From Streptomyces griseocarneus (GTDB taxonomy: Bacteria > Actinomycetota > Actinomycetes > Streptomycetales > Streptomycetaceae), in NCBI GenBank assembly GCA_003674045.1, contig PENC01000013.1, positions 62,001 to 126,000 on the forward strand: a DNA stretch of 64,000 nucleotides. The letters run 5' to 3'. The notes under the pieces were generated by a model. It was not told the DNA's origin. It saw only the letters and a program-made list of their open reading frames with translations, and did not search any database. The translations under genes were made by a program, and so were the position numbers. This document shows positions 1 through 8,589 of this stretch, in pieces. The number at the start of each line of letters is the position of its first letter. Positions within the stretch are counted from its first letter, which is position 1.

Positions 1-2
1 TT

Positions 3-479
3 GCCCCGCACGTCCATCAGGTCGGCCGCGAGGTCGAGCGTGAGGCGAAGCGCCTCGCGCCGCCTACCAAACGCTGGATCACCGTCGCCGACGACCAGGT
101 CCGTCCCACCCACGCCGCAGCACACGGCCAAGAGGTGCCCGACAACTTGCGGTTCGAGATCAACTCGATGGACTGGGACCGTCGGCACCGTGGCGTCGGC
201 CCGATCACCTACATGCTCAAGCCGCGCGATGAATCGTCACGGGCCGTCGCGAATCTCAAGAACTGCCGGTGCGCCGTCCACAGCATCGCTGACGGCATCG
301 CCCGTCACATCAAGACGGAACCGCCCTCCATCACCGGCACCACGGTCACCGTCAAGGTCGTCGCCAGCGGCAAGTACGTCGTGGAGGCCGAAGTCGGCAC
401 CGTCTACCCGGGAAACGTTGAAGCGAAGGGCGTGCACTACATGGCCCGTGCAGCCGCGGCCGTGGCCGCCCGAGGCTGA
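3..479 (+). CDS. phage minor head protein, MuF-like, C-terminal part
   Basis: The reading frame is open from the left edge of the window, so the gene is 5'-truncated; 158 residues are visible. The segment RPTHAAAHGQEV followed about 60 residues later by NCRC is the pattern of the C-terminal domain of Mu gpF-like head morphogenesis proteins (a conserved histidine stretch and a C-x-C pair). Proteins of this family act inside or on the procapsid near the portal vertex. The position upstream of head-tail and tail genes fits. The rest of the head module (terminase large subunit, portal, capsid) would be left of the window. The exact sub-family is inferred. Confidence 0.7.
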   Translation, partial: APHVHQVGREVEREAKRLAPPTKRWITVADDQVRPTHAAAHGQEVPDNLRFEINSMDWDRRHRGVGPITYMLKPRDESSRAVANLKNCRCAVHSIADGIARHIKTEPPSITGTTVTVKVVASGKYVVEAEVGTVYPGNVEAKGVHYMARAAAAVAARG

Positions 480-511
480 AGTCGTAGAGCCCGCACAGGA
501 AATCCCGAGGC

Positions 512-523
512 CGCGACACTAAG
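512..523 (+). promoter_or_regulatory. SGCGACRYWARS motif, copy 1
   Basis: CGCGACACTAAG lies in the gap before the gene at 550, ending 26 nt from its ATG. It matches the 12-nt motif found before eight other prophage transcription units, mostly late genes. A phage-specific promoter element or mRNA 5' signal is inferred. Confidence 0.5.
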
Positions 524-549
524 ACACCCCGTGGGCACGCTCTCGCACC

Positions 550-786
550 ATGACCACCACCAAGAAGAGCACCGGCACCGCGGATGAGACCCAGCCGACC
601 GGGTCTCCCGCCCCCCAGATCGTCGGACCGCCGCTGCGCCAGGGCCAGATCGCCGAGCGGGTGACGCTCGCCCACCATCTTCGGATCGGCGGCCGCGACT
701 ACCGCCCCGGTGACGCCGTGCACGTCTCGCCCGACTACGCCCGCCAGCTCCGCCGCAGCGGCTACATCGCCCGAGAGCGCACCTGA
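550..786 (+). CDS. small phage protein of unknown function
   Basis: 78 residues. The N-terminus is Thr/Lys-rich and looks disordered. The C-terminal half (IGGRDYRPGDAVHVSPDYAR onward) contains the short G-x-x-Y-x-P-G-D pattern seen in small head-region phage proteins that precede head-tail connectors. The gene starts 26 nt after a late-type motif and ends 2 nt before the next gene, so both are probably cotranscribed. I do not recognise a named family. A head-tail connector or head accessory role is inferred only from position between the MuF-like gene and the tail genes. Confidence 0.6.
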   Translation: MTTTKKSTGTADETQPTGSPAPQIVGPPLRQGQIAERVTLAHHLRIGGRDYRPGDAVHVSPDYARQLRRSGYIARERT

Positions 787-788
787 CG

Positions 789-1220
789 ATGCCCGACTCG
801 TACGAGGTCGCCGAAGCCGATCCCGTCGCCACCGTCCTCGCCTGGCTCGCCGAGCACCCGAAGGTGACCGAGGTACTCGGTGGGCCGGGACGAGCCTCCG
901 GGATCGCCGAGGCCCCATGGCCACACCTGCGAGTCGCCGCCGGCCCTGGTGGAGACCTCCGCGACCTGACCTGGGCAACCGAGACGGAGGTCTCGCTGGA
1001 GTTGCACGGTGATCCGGGAGGTTGGCCAGGTCCTGCGGCATTGCGTCGAATCCTGCTGATCTGCGCACTCGCCGTCGCCGAGCTCACGGAGGCTCCGCCC
1101 GCCGCTGGCCGCCCCGTCGTCAGCCGTGTCCGTCCATCTGGAATGCTCATCGACTCGCCGCTTGCCACCGGGCAGCCCCGTCACATCCTCGGGTTGCTTG
1201 TGACCCTCCGCCCCCGGTAG
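789..1220 (+). CDS. predicted head-tail joining / tail completion protein
   Basis: 143 residues, ATG start 2 nt after the previous stop. Mixed alpha/beta composition with the pattern DPVATVLAWLAEHP near the start and a beta-rich end (HILGLLVTLRPR). This is the size and layout of the small neck or tail-terminator proteins that sit between head genes and the tail tube gene in siphoviruses. Function comes from gene order, not from a diagnostic motif. It is followed by a gap with a late-type motif, so the tail tube gene probably has its own transcript. Confidence 0.55.
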   Translation: MPDSYEVAEADPVATVLAWLAEHPKVTEVLGGPGRASGIAEAPWPHLRVAAGPGGDLRDLTWATETEVSLELHGDPGGWPGPAALRRILLICALAVAELTEAPPAAGRPVVSRVRPSGMLIDSPLATGQPRHILGLLVTLRPR

Positions 1221-1248
1221 CCGAAGCAGACCCGCGTCGACAGGAGCC

Positions 1249-1260
1249 CGCGACGTTAGC
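1249..1260 (+). promoter_or_regulatory. SGCGACRYWARS motif, copy 2
   Basis: CGCGACGTTAGC, 56 nt upstream of the ATG of the tail tube gene. Same 12-column pattern as the other copies, with a spacing of 55-57 nt shared by five of the nine. Confidence 0.5.
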
Positions 1261-1316
1261 CCTCTTCCCTCCCCATCGTGGCCGCCCCATTCCCCTGGCC
1301 ACGAGGAGAGCCCGCT

Positions 1317-1907
1317 ATGGCAGGCGAAATCACCAACTCGCGAGAAATCGTCGTACCTGCCCGCACACGCGTATGGCTGGCCCCGGTGGGCACCGCAGCC
1401 CCCGCGGACGCCGCCGTCGAGATGCCCGCTGGCTGGAAGTCCGTCGGTCTCACCACCGAGGACAGCCTGAAATTCAAGGAGGAGCCGAATTTTGAATCCG
1501 TGAAATCGGCGCAGACGGACTTCCCGAGCCGTACCTTCCAGACCTCCGATGCGGCAACCCTGGAGGTAGACCTCCAGCAGTGGAGCGGCACGAACTTCAC
1601 GTCGGTGTTCGGCGGCGGCACCATCACCGAGATTGCCTCGGCCACGGAAGGCAAGGCCAAGCACTTCCGGTTCACTCCGCCGCCGATCGGCGGCCGGAGC
1701 GAAATCGCGGCCGTCATCGAGGTCATCGACGGAGCGAAGGCGTATCGCTACATATTTCCAAGGACCATGCAGATGGAAGGAGTTGAAACCGAACTGCAAA
1801 AGTCGAAGGAGGCGGTGCTGCCTCTGCGGCTGGCTGTCCAGGGTGGCGACAACTCCGATGCCTGGTACCTCCTGACCAACGACCCGGCATTCGCCCCGGC
1901 CGCATAG
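1317..1907 (+). CDS. major tail (tube) protein
   Basis: 196 residues. I chose ATG 1317, preceded by GAGGAGAG at good spacing, over an upstream in-frame start at 1278 that has none. The protein is beta-rich, begins AGEITNSREIVVPARTRV, and carries a KSVGLTTEDSLKFKEE segment typical of Streptomyces and Gordonia siphophage tail tube subunits, in which such proteins stack as hexameric rings around the tape measure. It is expected just before the tail assembly chaperones. Here it is separated from them by about 1.6 kb of cargo. The family call rests on composition, size and order. Confidence 0.65.
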   Translation: MAGEITNSREIVVPARTRVWLAPVGTAAPADAAVEMPAGWKSVGLTTEDSLKFKEEPNFESVKSAQTDFPSRTFQTSDAATLEVDLQQWSGTNFTSVFGGGTITEIASATEGKAKHFRFTPPPIGGRSEIAAVIEVIDGAKAYRYIFPRTMQMEGVETELQKSKEAVLPLRLAVQGGDNSDAWYLLTNDPAFAPAA

Positions 1908-2014
1908 GCCGGAAGCTGACAGCTCGAAGGCTCGTGCCGGGCGCGGCGGACAACGGCCGCCGCGCCCGGCACGAGGCTGTTCGGGTACTCCACCGAGCTC
2001 GCTAAAACCGTGTC

Positions 2015-2270
2015 CTACATGGTGAGGCGGACGTACCGTTTGTAGCAGCAGAGGACGGCGGCGAGGCCGAGAAAGGCCAGGTAGTTCCGGGGATCGCGCT
2101 CGTAGCGGCGGTGCAGGCGTCGGCATCCGGCCAGCCAGGACACGGTTCTCTCGACCACCCAGCGGTGGCGGCTCAGCCGCTGGGAAGGCTCGATGCCCTT
2201 GCGGGCGATGCGATGGCGGATGCCGCGTTGACGAAGCCATCCCGCCCATCCGCTCCCGGCGCGGCCCGCG
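2015..2270 (-). pseudogene. IS5-type transposase C-terminal remnant
   Basis: On the minus strand one frame reads WLRQRGIRHRIARKGIEPSQ, then RHRWVVERTVSWLAGCRRLH, then RRYERDPRNYLAFLGLA, ending in a stop at 2015-2017. This is the C-terminal catalytic part of an IS5-family DDE transposase; the glutamate of the triad lies in the VVERT segment. The N-terminal two thirds and any start codon are missing, and similarity is lost upstream of about 2270. It marks a past insertion between the tail tube and chaperone genes. Confidence 0.75.
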
Positions 2271-2503
2271 CCGCCGACGCCCGGCCAAGCTCCACGTCGA
2301 CCCTGTTCTGAGCAGTCGCCGTCTCCCGCTGCACGCTCCTAGGGCCTGTCCGATGGGTCGTTGGCCACGGCCGGTCAACCAAAAGGTCACTTAGCAAATC
2401 GTTTCATCGCACCCAAGTGGGTGGCGTGCGGCTCATGGGGGTGCCGCGATAGGTCATGTCAGCGTTGTGCAGCACCTGATCAGCGTTCTAGCGAAGGATG
2501 TTC

Positions 2504-2725
2504 ATGCGTCGTCATACTTGCCGTACTGCCTCCCTCATCATCGGAGCCGCCGCACTACTTGGGCTCATGGCCCCCGCGGCTAGCGCCGACGCGTCCGACC
2601 TAGCCGCCGCGGCTAACCCAAACGCCATGCTCGGCGGCGTGGTCACCACAGTCGCCCCCATTACGGGTGCCGTCGGAGACACCGTGAGCGGCCTGCTCTT
2701 CGGCGGTGGGGCGTCCGGCAGGTGA
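2504..2725 (+). CDS. small secreted protein, unknown
   Basis: 73 residues. ATG 2504 is preferred over an ATG 6 nt upstream because of the GAAGG at 5-6 nt. A classic signal peptide is visible: MRRHTCR, a hydrophobic stretch, then a cleavage site near APAASADA. The mature part is only about 45 residues, Gly/Val/Thr-rich (MLGGVVTTVAPITGAVGDTV), with no cysteine. It has no phage structural character and no late-type motif upstream. I read it as a cargo (moron) gene, but cannot assign a function. Streptomyces chromosomes encode many small secreted peptides of this style. Confidence 0.55.
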   Translation: MRRHTCRTASLIIGAAALLGLMAPAASADASDLAAAANPNAMLGGVVTTVAPITGAVGDTVSGLLFGGGASGR

Positions 2726-2933
2726 TGGCCATGAACTTCCTCGAACAGCCCTGACCGGCACGCCAGGCCCCAGCCCACGATGCAGGCTGGGGCCACCCCA
2801 GCGCTGCATCGCAGACCTACCGGACAGGTCCTAGCCCCCAAGGCCCTGGACCGCTACCTTCTTCCGCAGTTCTGTTCGAGGGGCGAGGCCCCGGAACGAG
2901 CCCGGGGATCCCCAGGAACCGGAAGGAGCTCGC

Positions 2934-3473
2934 ATGAAGAAGCTCAGAGTTCTGGCCGTCGTAGCGGCTGCGGTCGCCGCACTCGGCGGAGTCACCGCAG
3001 GGACAGCGCAGGCCGCTCCGGCCGCCCCGGCCAAGGCCTCCTACAGCAAGTGCCAGAGCATCCACACCTACCGCACCGGTCCGATGTTCCTGGAAGACCA
3101 CGGATGGGGCGGGCAAGGCAGCGTCGTGGACACCTGGAAGTATGTGGACCAGGACGGCCATGCCCAGAACAACGAGCGCTGGTGCCTGGAGCCCGCCAAC
3201 GAAGGCGGCTGGTACCTTCACCCCGCGTTCAACGCCGGCCTGTGCCTGGACGTGCCCGGCGCCAACTACGGTGAGGGCGTCGGCCTGGTCATCTGGAACT
3301 GCAACGGCCGCGAGAACCAGCGCTTCACCTTCTCCCAGCCCGGCCAGACCGGCGGCTTCATCACCCCGGTCAACCGCAGCCACAGCGGCAACCGCTACGC
3401 CCTTGATGCGGGCGAGGCGTACAGTCAGGTGAGCCTGGACTGGATCGGCCCGAACACAACGTTCTGGCAGTAA
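2934..3473 (+). CDS. secreted ricin B-type lectin-fold protein
   Basis: 179 residues, good RBS (GGAAGGAG). Signal peptide MKKLRVLAVVAAAVAALGG with a cleavage site near TAQAAPA. The mature part has beta-trefoil features: RWCLEPAN, LCLDVPGANYGEGVGLVIWN with CNGRENQRF as a variant of the QxW repeat, and paired cysteines. Such domains bind carbohydrate, often cell-wall or host glycans. Only one to two trefoil repeats are clear. It lies in the cargo island within the tail module, without a late-type motif, suggesting expression from the prophage as a lysogenic-conversion gene rather than as a virion part. The lectin call is moderately sure; the target is unknown. Confidence 0.65.
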   Translation: MKKLRVLAVVAAAVAALGGVTAGTAQAAPAAPAKASYSKCQSIHTYRTGPMFLEDHGWGGQGSVVDTWKYVDQDGHAQNNERWCLEPANEGGWYLHPAFNAGLCLDVPGANYGEGVGLVIWNCNGRENQRFTFSQPGQTGGFITPVNRSHSGNRYALDAGEAYSQVSLDWIGPNTTFWQ

Positions 3474-3515
3474 ACCGGCTGATCTCTCAGTGCAAACGGC
3501 GACGTAGCCTCAGCG

Positions 3516-3527
3516 CGCGACGCAAGC
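3516..3527 (+). promoter_or_regulatory. SGCGACRYWARS motif, copy 3
   Basis: CGCGACGCAAGC, 55 nt before the GTG start of the tail assembly chaperone gene and after the cargo genes. This suggests that late transcription restarts here. Confidence 0.5.
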
Positions 3528-3582
3528 AGAACGTGGTGCCTACCTTCCCGGAGCTCTGTCACTACCCGGGAGGACCTGTTCC

Positions 3583-4107
3583 GTGAGCCCCTTCATCGAC
3601 CTGGACGCCGCACGCCGCGAGGTACAGCACCCGGACGGCATCATCGCCCGTTTCGGCGGCCGCGACTTCGTGTTCCCCGCGGAGCTGCCCGCCGACTCCC
3701 TCAACACGCTGCTGTCCGAGGAGCTGGACCTCGTGGGCCTGCTCGGCGATCTGATGGTGACCACGAATACCTCGGTGGCCGGTGAGGCGATCGAGGTCCT
3801 GACGAAGCGCCCCACGTTCCTGAAGAAGTTCTGGGCAGGGTTTCAAGAGCTGTACAAGGTGCTGCTCGGCGAGGAGCAGTTCGAGGCGTTCGTGGCATGC
3901 CGCCCGTGGATCGGGGACTACGTCCGGCTGACCAAGGGCCTGGCCCGCGAGTACGGGGTCAGCCTGGGAAAGTCGTTTGGACTTGTCAGCTCCTCGCAGA
4001 GCGATGGGGAGACGTCGAGTCAGACCTCTCCCGATACCACGGTGTCGATGCCCGCCGAGTCTGGCTCGACCCCGGGCAGTCCGGCTTCCTCGGGCTCCGC
4101 AGACTGA
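3583..4107 (+). CDS. tail assembly chaperone, short (G-type) product
   Basis: 174 residues from a GTG start with GGGAGG about 9 nt upstream. This is the zero-frame product of the tail chaperone pair found immediately before the tape measure gene in long-tailed phages. These proteins coat the tape measure during tail assembly and are absent from the virion. The core (PDGIIARFGGRDFVFPAEL ... LLSEELDLVGLL) is followed by a Ser/Thr-rich tail (after SFGLVSSSQSDGETSSQ) that looks like low-complexity sequence read after the slip site. This supports the idea that the functional long form leaves this frame at 3966-3972. Confidence 0.75.
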   Translation: MSPFIDLDAARREVQHPDGIIARFGGRDFVFPAELPADSLNTLLSEELDLVGLLGDLMVTTNTSVAGEAIEVLTKRPTFLKKFWAGFQELYKVLLGEEQFEAFVACRPWIGDYVRLTKGLAREYGVSLGKSFGLVSSSQSDGETSSQTSPDTTVSMPAESGSTPGSPASSGSAD

Positions 4108-4388
4108 CCGTCCTCCTCGACCGGCTGCCCGAGGACTCCCGGACCCGGTCCACCCGCTTCGGCGGGTGGACGGTCACCACCGAGCTCCTGGCGCAGCTCC
4201 TGGAAGAGGTTTCCCTGCTCGCCTCGGACCGTCGCCGCTCGGACCCGCGCACCATCCCGCGCCCGTACGACACCGGTGGCGGCGTTCCCCAGAGGAACGG
4301 CCGGGCCGAGCAGCCCCCGCAGACAAGCGGCCACCGCCAGTTGCTGGCGGCTGCGGCTCGACGAGGAATGGTGCAGGGTCATCGCTGA
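3583..4388 (+). CDS. tail assembly chaperone, frameshifted (GT-type) fusion
   Basis: A -1 ribosomal slip at GGGAAAG (3966-3972) would join the first 130 codons to a second frame that ends at 4388, giving about 268 residues. Zero-frame codons are ctG GGA AAG, exactly the X XXY YYZ arrangement. The second frame has no start of its own in the coding-like part and reads WGDVESDLSRYHGVDARRVW, the typical C-terminal segment of actinophage tail chaperones. It ends 4 nt before the tape measure ATG. Programmed frameshifting at this locus is well established in lambda-like and actinobacterial phages; here it is inferred from sequence. Confidence 0.75.
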
Positions 4389-4392
4389 GGGA

Positions 4393-7300
4393 ATGCAGGC
4401 TGGCCGCCTGGAGGTACCGGTAGTCGCGTCGCTCGATGGCTTCGGCCGCGAGCTACGGACGAAGGTCGAGACCGCGGCCAAGGGGCTCAAGATCAAGATC
4501 CCAGTGCGGATCGACGACAAGGGGCTGCGCAAGCGACTGGAGCGAGCGGTCAAGGAAGCCTCCAAGGGGGTGTCGGCGAAGGTCAAGGTCAAGGCCACCG
4601 TCGATCGCAGCAAGTTGCGCCGAGAGCTGGACGAGGCGGTTCGCGGTGCGTCCGCTGGTGACGGCGTCAGAGTGCCGGTCCGGGCGGACGGCGAGGGCGA
4701 GGGGCGTCGGGGCGGAGGGCTGCTCAGCCGCCTCCGTGGTCTGCTTGGTGAGGCCCAGGGGGAAGCGGACCGGAACCCGGTACGGGTACCGGTGCAGATG
4801 CAAGAGCCGCGCAGAGGCCATGGCGGCGGCCGGCGGATGCTGCGGACGTTGGCACTCGGCTCGCTGGTCTCCGTTGTCGCCCCTGCCCTCGGGGCGCTGA
4901 CCCAGTACGGCATGGCGCTGACCGCGCTGGTGTCCGCGGCTTCACCGGCCGTCGGCGTCCTCGGCGCGGTACCGGGCCTGATCGCTGCTGCCGGAACCGC
5001 GGCTGTTGGCACGCGCGTTGCCTTCGGCGGCTTTGGTGAGGCGCTGAAGGCCACTTTCAAGGAGCAGAAGCAGCTCGCCAGCGGCACGAAGATCACCGAG
5101 GCGCAGCAGAAGCAGCTGGCTCAGGCCATGGGCGACGTGTCGTCCTCCGCGAAGAAGACGGTTCTGGCGATCGCGGGAGTCAGCGACTCGTGGAAGGAGA
5201 TGCGGAAGGGCGTACAGGAGCGCTTCTTCTCGAAGATCGCGGACCAGGTCGAGCCGCTGTCGAAGGCCGTCCTCCCGTTGCTGTCGTCGTCCCTGGGCGA
5301 CGCGTCCTCCCAGATGGGCAGCCTGGCCCGGCGGGGCGCGAAGTTCATGCAGAGCGGTGTCTTCTCCTCGGACTTCCGGACGATCGCGAAGACCAACTCC
5401 GCGCTGATCGGGAACATCAGCGGGAGCGTCCGGAATCTGGGTCACGCGACGATGGATTTCCTCGTCGCGAGCGGTCCTTTCACCCGGCGGGTGGGCAACG
5501 CCGTGGAGCGTACGACCCGGTGGATGCGCGCCTCGGCAGCTGCCGGCCGCGAGACGAAGTCGCTTGCGAAGTTCCTTGATCACGCGGGCGACAAGGCAGC
5601 GCAGCTCGGCAGGACCACGAAGTACCTGGGCAAGGGGCTGGCCGCGGTTGGCCGTGCCGGGATGGATTCCGGTAACGCGCTGCTGGACGGCCTCGAAGGC
5701 ACCATGGTCCGCTTCAACCGCTGGGCGAGGTCCGAAAAGGGCCAGACCGGAATGAAGCAGTTTTTCAGCGATGCCGCTCCGACGTTCCATGAGCTGAACA
5801 TGCTGGTCGGGGATTTCTTCCGCGGCCTCGGGCGCATGGCACAGAACAACGGCATCACACAACTGGTCCGGCAGATCCGCACGGAACTGATGCCGGGTGT
5901 CGGCAAGTTCTTCGACTCCATCGGCCAGTCCATCGGTCCCGCGGTCATCAGCCTGATCGCGAACCTGGCTACGGCGTTCTCCAGTCTCTCCTCCGCCGGG
6001 TCCGGGCTCGGGGTTTTGCTGACTTCGTTCAACGGCCTGTTGTCGCTGTTCAACCAGCTGATGAGAACGGTGCCGGGGCTCGGCGCGGCCCTGGGAACCC
6101 TGCTCGGTGCCTTCATGGCGTTCCGGATGCTGTCGAGCATCGTCTCCGTCATGGGCCGCTTCGGCACGTCCATGCGCTCCGCCGTCACCTCCAGCGCCAG
6201 TGCCACCGCTGTTATCGGTCCGCAGATCAGCACTTGGCGGCGCCTGCGGATCGCGGCCTCCGAAGGAGCAAGCGCGGTCACCGGCGCGATTCGGGGTGCG
6301 GGAGCCGCGGCCAGCAGTATCGGTACCTCGATGCGCAACGTGGTCAGCTCCAGCTCCGGAGTCACCGGCGCGATCGGGCCCCAGATCAGCGCGTGGAACC
6401 GCGCACAGGTCGCGTACCGGGGGGCGACGCAGGACGCAGGCAGCCTCAGCGGCGCCCTGCGCAGCGCTGGCACGGCCGTCAGCAAAGCAGGGTTCGGGGT
6501 CGGCTCCCTGGTCAACGCGCTCGGCGGACCGCTGGGCGCAGCGCTCACGGCCGCGTCGGTCGGCCTGGGCCTATGGGCCAGCCACCAGGAGAAAGCGGCG
6601 CGGGCCACCCAAGCACACCAGGAGCGTGTCAATTCACTCGCGCAAGCTCTGCGGGATTCAGGCGGTGCCATCGACGCGAATGTCCGCGCCCAGACCGCTC
6701 AGCTCCTCCAGGACACCAAGCTTGCCGACGGCAAGGGCAAGCTCGTCGACAAAATGCGAGCGGCCGGAGTCAGCCTCAAGGACCTCACCGACGCCTACCT
6801 CGGGCCCACCGACTCCCTGAAGAAGCTCCAGGAGCAGCTTGAGGCGACCGCGAAGGCGCACTCCTGGATCGAGAAGTCCGGCAACAGGGAAACCCAGCGG
6901 ATGTCCCTGAGGTACGACGAGACCGGTCGTGCTGCCAAGAACGCCGCCGAGGCCCTCAAGGGAGTTCGCGGTGAGCTGGACGAGTCGGTCGCCAAGAACA
7001 AGGAGCTCGCCGAGGCATCGAAGAGTGCTGGCGGCACGGGCGCGGACGCCTTCAGCCGACTGAAGTCCGCGGTGAACGGGCTGTCGTCGGAGACTGCCAG
7101 CGCTGATGAACGGATGACCTCCCTCAAAAGGGCGCTTGATGCGATCACGGGTAACACGGAGAGCTTCCACGAGGCTCAGACGCGGCTGAATGCGGCCATC
7201 TTGTCAGTGAACGACGCGATCGAGCAGGGCGGCGGGAAAATTGAGAACGCGTCGAAGATGCTCATCGGGTACGACGGGCAGATCAACACGGCCAGCAAGT

Positions 7301-8589
7301 CCGGGCAAGAGTTCAACGCGAGGATGACGGAGCTGCGGAATTCAGCCCTCGGCGCCGCGACGGCCGCTTTCGAAATGTCCAAAGCCAACGGCACCCCGCT
7401 GGCAGAAGCGCTCAAGACGGGCCAGGGCGAGATGGAGAAAGCCCGCACCGCGGCAATCAACTACGGGGTGTCGCTCGGGCTGACGGAGAAGGAAGCCGGG
7501 GCCCTGGCCGACAAGATCGGCCTGATGCCGTCGACCGTGTCGATGCTGTTCAAAGCCGAGGGCATGCCCACCATCTACACCGAACTCGTCGGCCTCCAGG
7601 GCCAGCTCGGCAAGCTGAAGGCGGGCGACAACACCGTCTTGGTCAAGGCACCGACCGGGGAAGCCATGGCGGCACTCCAGGCCCTGGGCTACCAGGTGAG
7701 CGTCCTGCCCGACAAACAGGTGATGATCAAGGCGCCGACGGACGAAGCCCGAGGGCAGCTGGACATGCTGCTGAGCGCCATGGCCGCAACCCCCTCGAAC
7801 AAGCAGGTGACGGTCTCCACGATGATCGGGGATGCCGTCTCGGGCCTGACGAGCGTGCGGGACTCGGTGGTGTCCCTGCCGGAGGACCGTACGGTCCAGG
7901 TGTCGGCTCCGAGCGCGCTGGCCCAAGAGGAGCTGCGCCAGCTCGGTTTCCGGATCGAGGAGGTGCCGAACTCCAAGGACGTGAAGATCACCGCGCCCAG
8001 CGATTCCGCGATCGGCTCGGTACAGGCCATCCAGAGCGCCATCAACGCGCTGACGGGCAAAACGGTCGACGTCACCGTCAGGTACAACAGCGTCGGCAAG
8101 CCGTACGCCGACACCAGCGAGCACGCGAACGGCGGGATCGTCCGGTTTTCGCAGTACGCGAACGGTGGCATACGACGGCTTGGGAGCCGGGTGAAGGCAT
8201 TCGCCCAGGGCTCGGAGCGGCACGTCGCGCAGATCGCACGGGCGGGCGAGTGGAGGCTGTGGGCGGAGCCCGAGACCGGGGGCGAGGCGTACGTGCCGCT
8301 CAGCAGGGCGAAGCGCCGCCGCTCCAAGGCGATCTTGGACCAGGTTGCCCGCGAGTTCGGCGGCCAGGTTGTCTACCCCGACCTCAACAGCGCCCAGGCC
8401 CCCTCAGCCCTGTACCGCAACGCCCGTACTGCTTCGGTTGCCCGCCCCAGCGGCGCCCACGTGAACACCTCGCTCGTCGGCGGAGACCTGAACCTGACCA
8501 TGACCGCGGCCCCGATGTCGCCCGGGGCCGCGCTCCAGGACGCCATGTTCGAGCTGCGCCGTATCAAGCACGGAGGCGCCCATGCCTGA
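4393..8589 (+). CDS. tape measure protein
   Basis: 1398 residues, the longest gene of the tail module. I use ATG 4393 with TGAGGGA in front, rather than in-frame 4276, which overlaps the chaperone frame. Lys/Arg-rich helical N-terminus; hydrophobic segments near residues 155-210 and around 500-560; then long Ala/Ser-rich helical stretches. Residues about 1070-1270 contain several copies of a beta-type repeat around the pattern V-x-V-x-AP ... LG-x-x-V-x-x-LPD. The protein sets tail length and can help DNA passage through the membrane. It is followed, with an 8-nt overlap, by the distal tail gene. Confidence 0.85.
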   Translation: MQAGRLEVPVVASLDGFGRELRTKVETAAKGLKIKIPVRIDDKGLRKRLERAVKEASKGVSAKVKVKATVDRSKLRRELDEAVRGASAGDGVRVPVRADGEGEGRRGGGLLSRLRGLLGEAQGEADRNPVRVPVQMQEPRRGHGGGRRMLRTLALGSLVSVVAPALGALTQYGMALTALVSAASPAVGVLGAVPGLIAAAGTAAVGTRVAFGGFGEALKATFKEQKQLASGTKITEAQQKQLAQAMGDVSSSAKKTVLAIAGVSDSWKEMRKGVQERFFSKIADQVEPLSKAVLPLLSSSLGDASSQMGSLARRGAKFMQSGVFSSDFRTIAKTNSALIGNISGSVRNLGHATMDFLVASGPFTRRVGNAVERTTRWMRASAAAGRETKSLAKFLDHAGDKAAQLGRTTKYLGKGLAAVGRAGMDSGNALLDGLEGTMVRFNRWARSEKGQTGMKQFFSDAAPTFHELNMLVGDFFRGLGRMAQNNGITQLVRQIRTELMPGVGKFFDSIGQSIGPAVISLIANLATAFSSLSSAGSGLGVLLTSFNGLLSLFNQLMRTVPGLGAALGTLLGAFMAFRMLSSIVSVMGRFGTSMRSAVTSSASATAVIGPQISTWRRLRIAASEGASAVTGAIRGAGAAASSIGTSMRNVVSSSSGVTGAIGPQISAWNRAQVAYRGATQDAGSLSGALRSAGTAVSKAGFGVGSLVNALGGPLGAALTAASVGLGLWASHQEKAARATQAHQERVNSLAQALRDSGGAIDANVRAQTAQLLQDTKLADGKGKLVDKMRAAGVSLKDLTDAYLGPTDSLKKLQEQLEATAKAHSWIEKSGNRETQRMSLRYDETGRAAKNAAEALKGVRGELDESVAKNKELAEASKSAGGTGADAFSRLKSAVNGLSSETASADERMTSLKRALDAITGNTESFHEAQTRLNAAILSVNDAIEQGGGKIENASKMLIGYDGQINTASKSGQEFNARMTELRNSALGAATAAFEMSKANGTPLAEALKTGQGEMEKARTAAINYGVSLGLTEKEAGALADKIGLMPSTVSMLFKAEGMPTIYTELVGLQGQLGKLKAGDNTVLVKAPTGEAMAALQALGYQVSVLPDKQVMIKAPTDEARGQLDMLLSAMAATPSNKQVTVSTMIGDAVSGLTSVRDSVVSLPEDRTVQVSAPSALAQEELRQLGFRIEEVPNSKDVKITAPSDSAIGSVQAIQSAINALTGKTVDVTVRYNSVGKPYADTSEHANGGIVRFSQYANGGIRRLGSRVKAFAQGSERHVAQIARAGEWRLWAEPETGGEAYVPLSRAKRRRSKAILDQVAREFGGQVVYPDLNSAQAPSALYRNARTASVARPSGAHVNTSLVGGDLNLTMTAAPMSPGAALQDAMFELRRIKHGGAHA

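Noticed and set aside
762-2390. 542-codon open frame on the minus strand
   Set aside because: It runs antisense through the tail tube and connector genes and the IS remnant. High GC in third positions opens such frames, and its product is Arg/Pro/Gly-rich without any domain.
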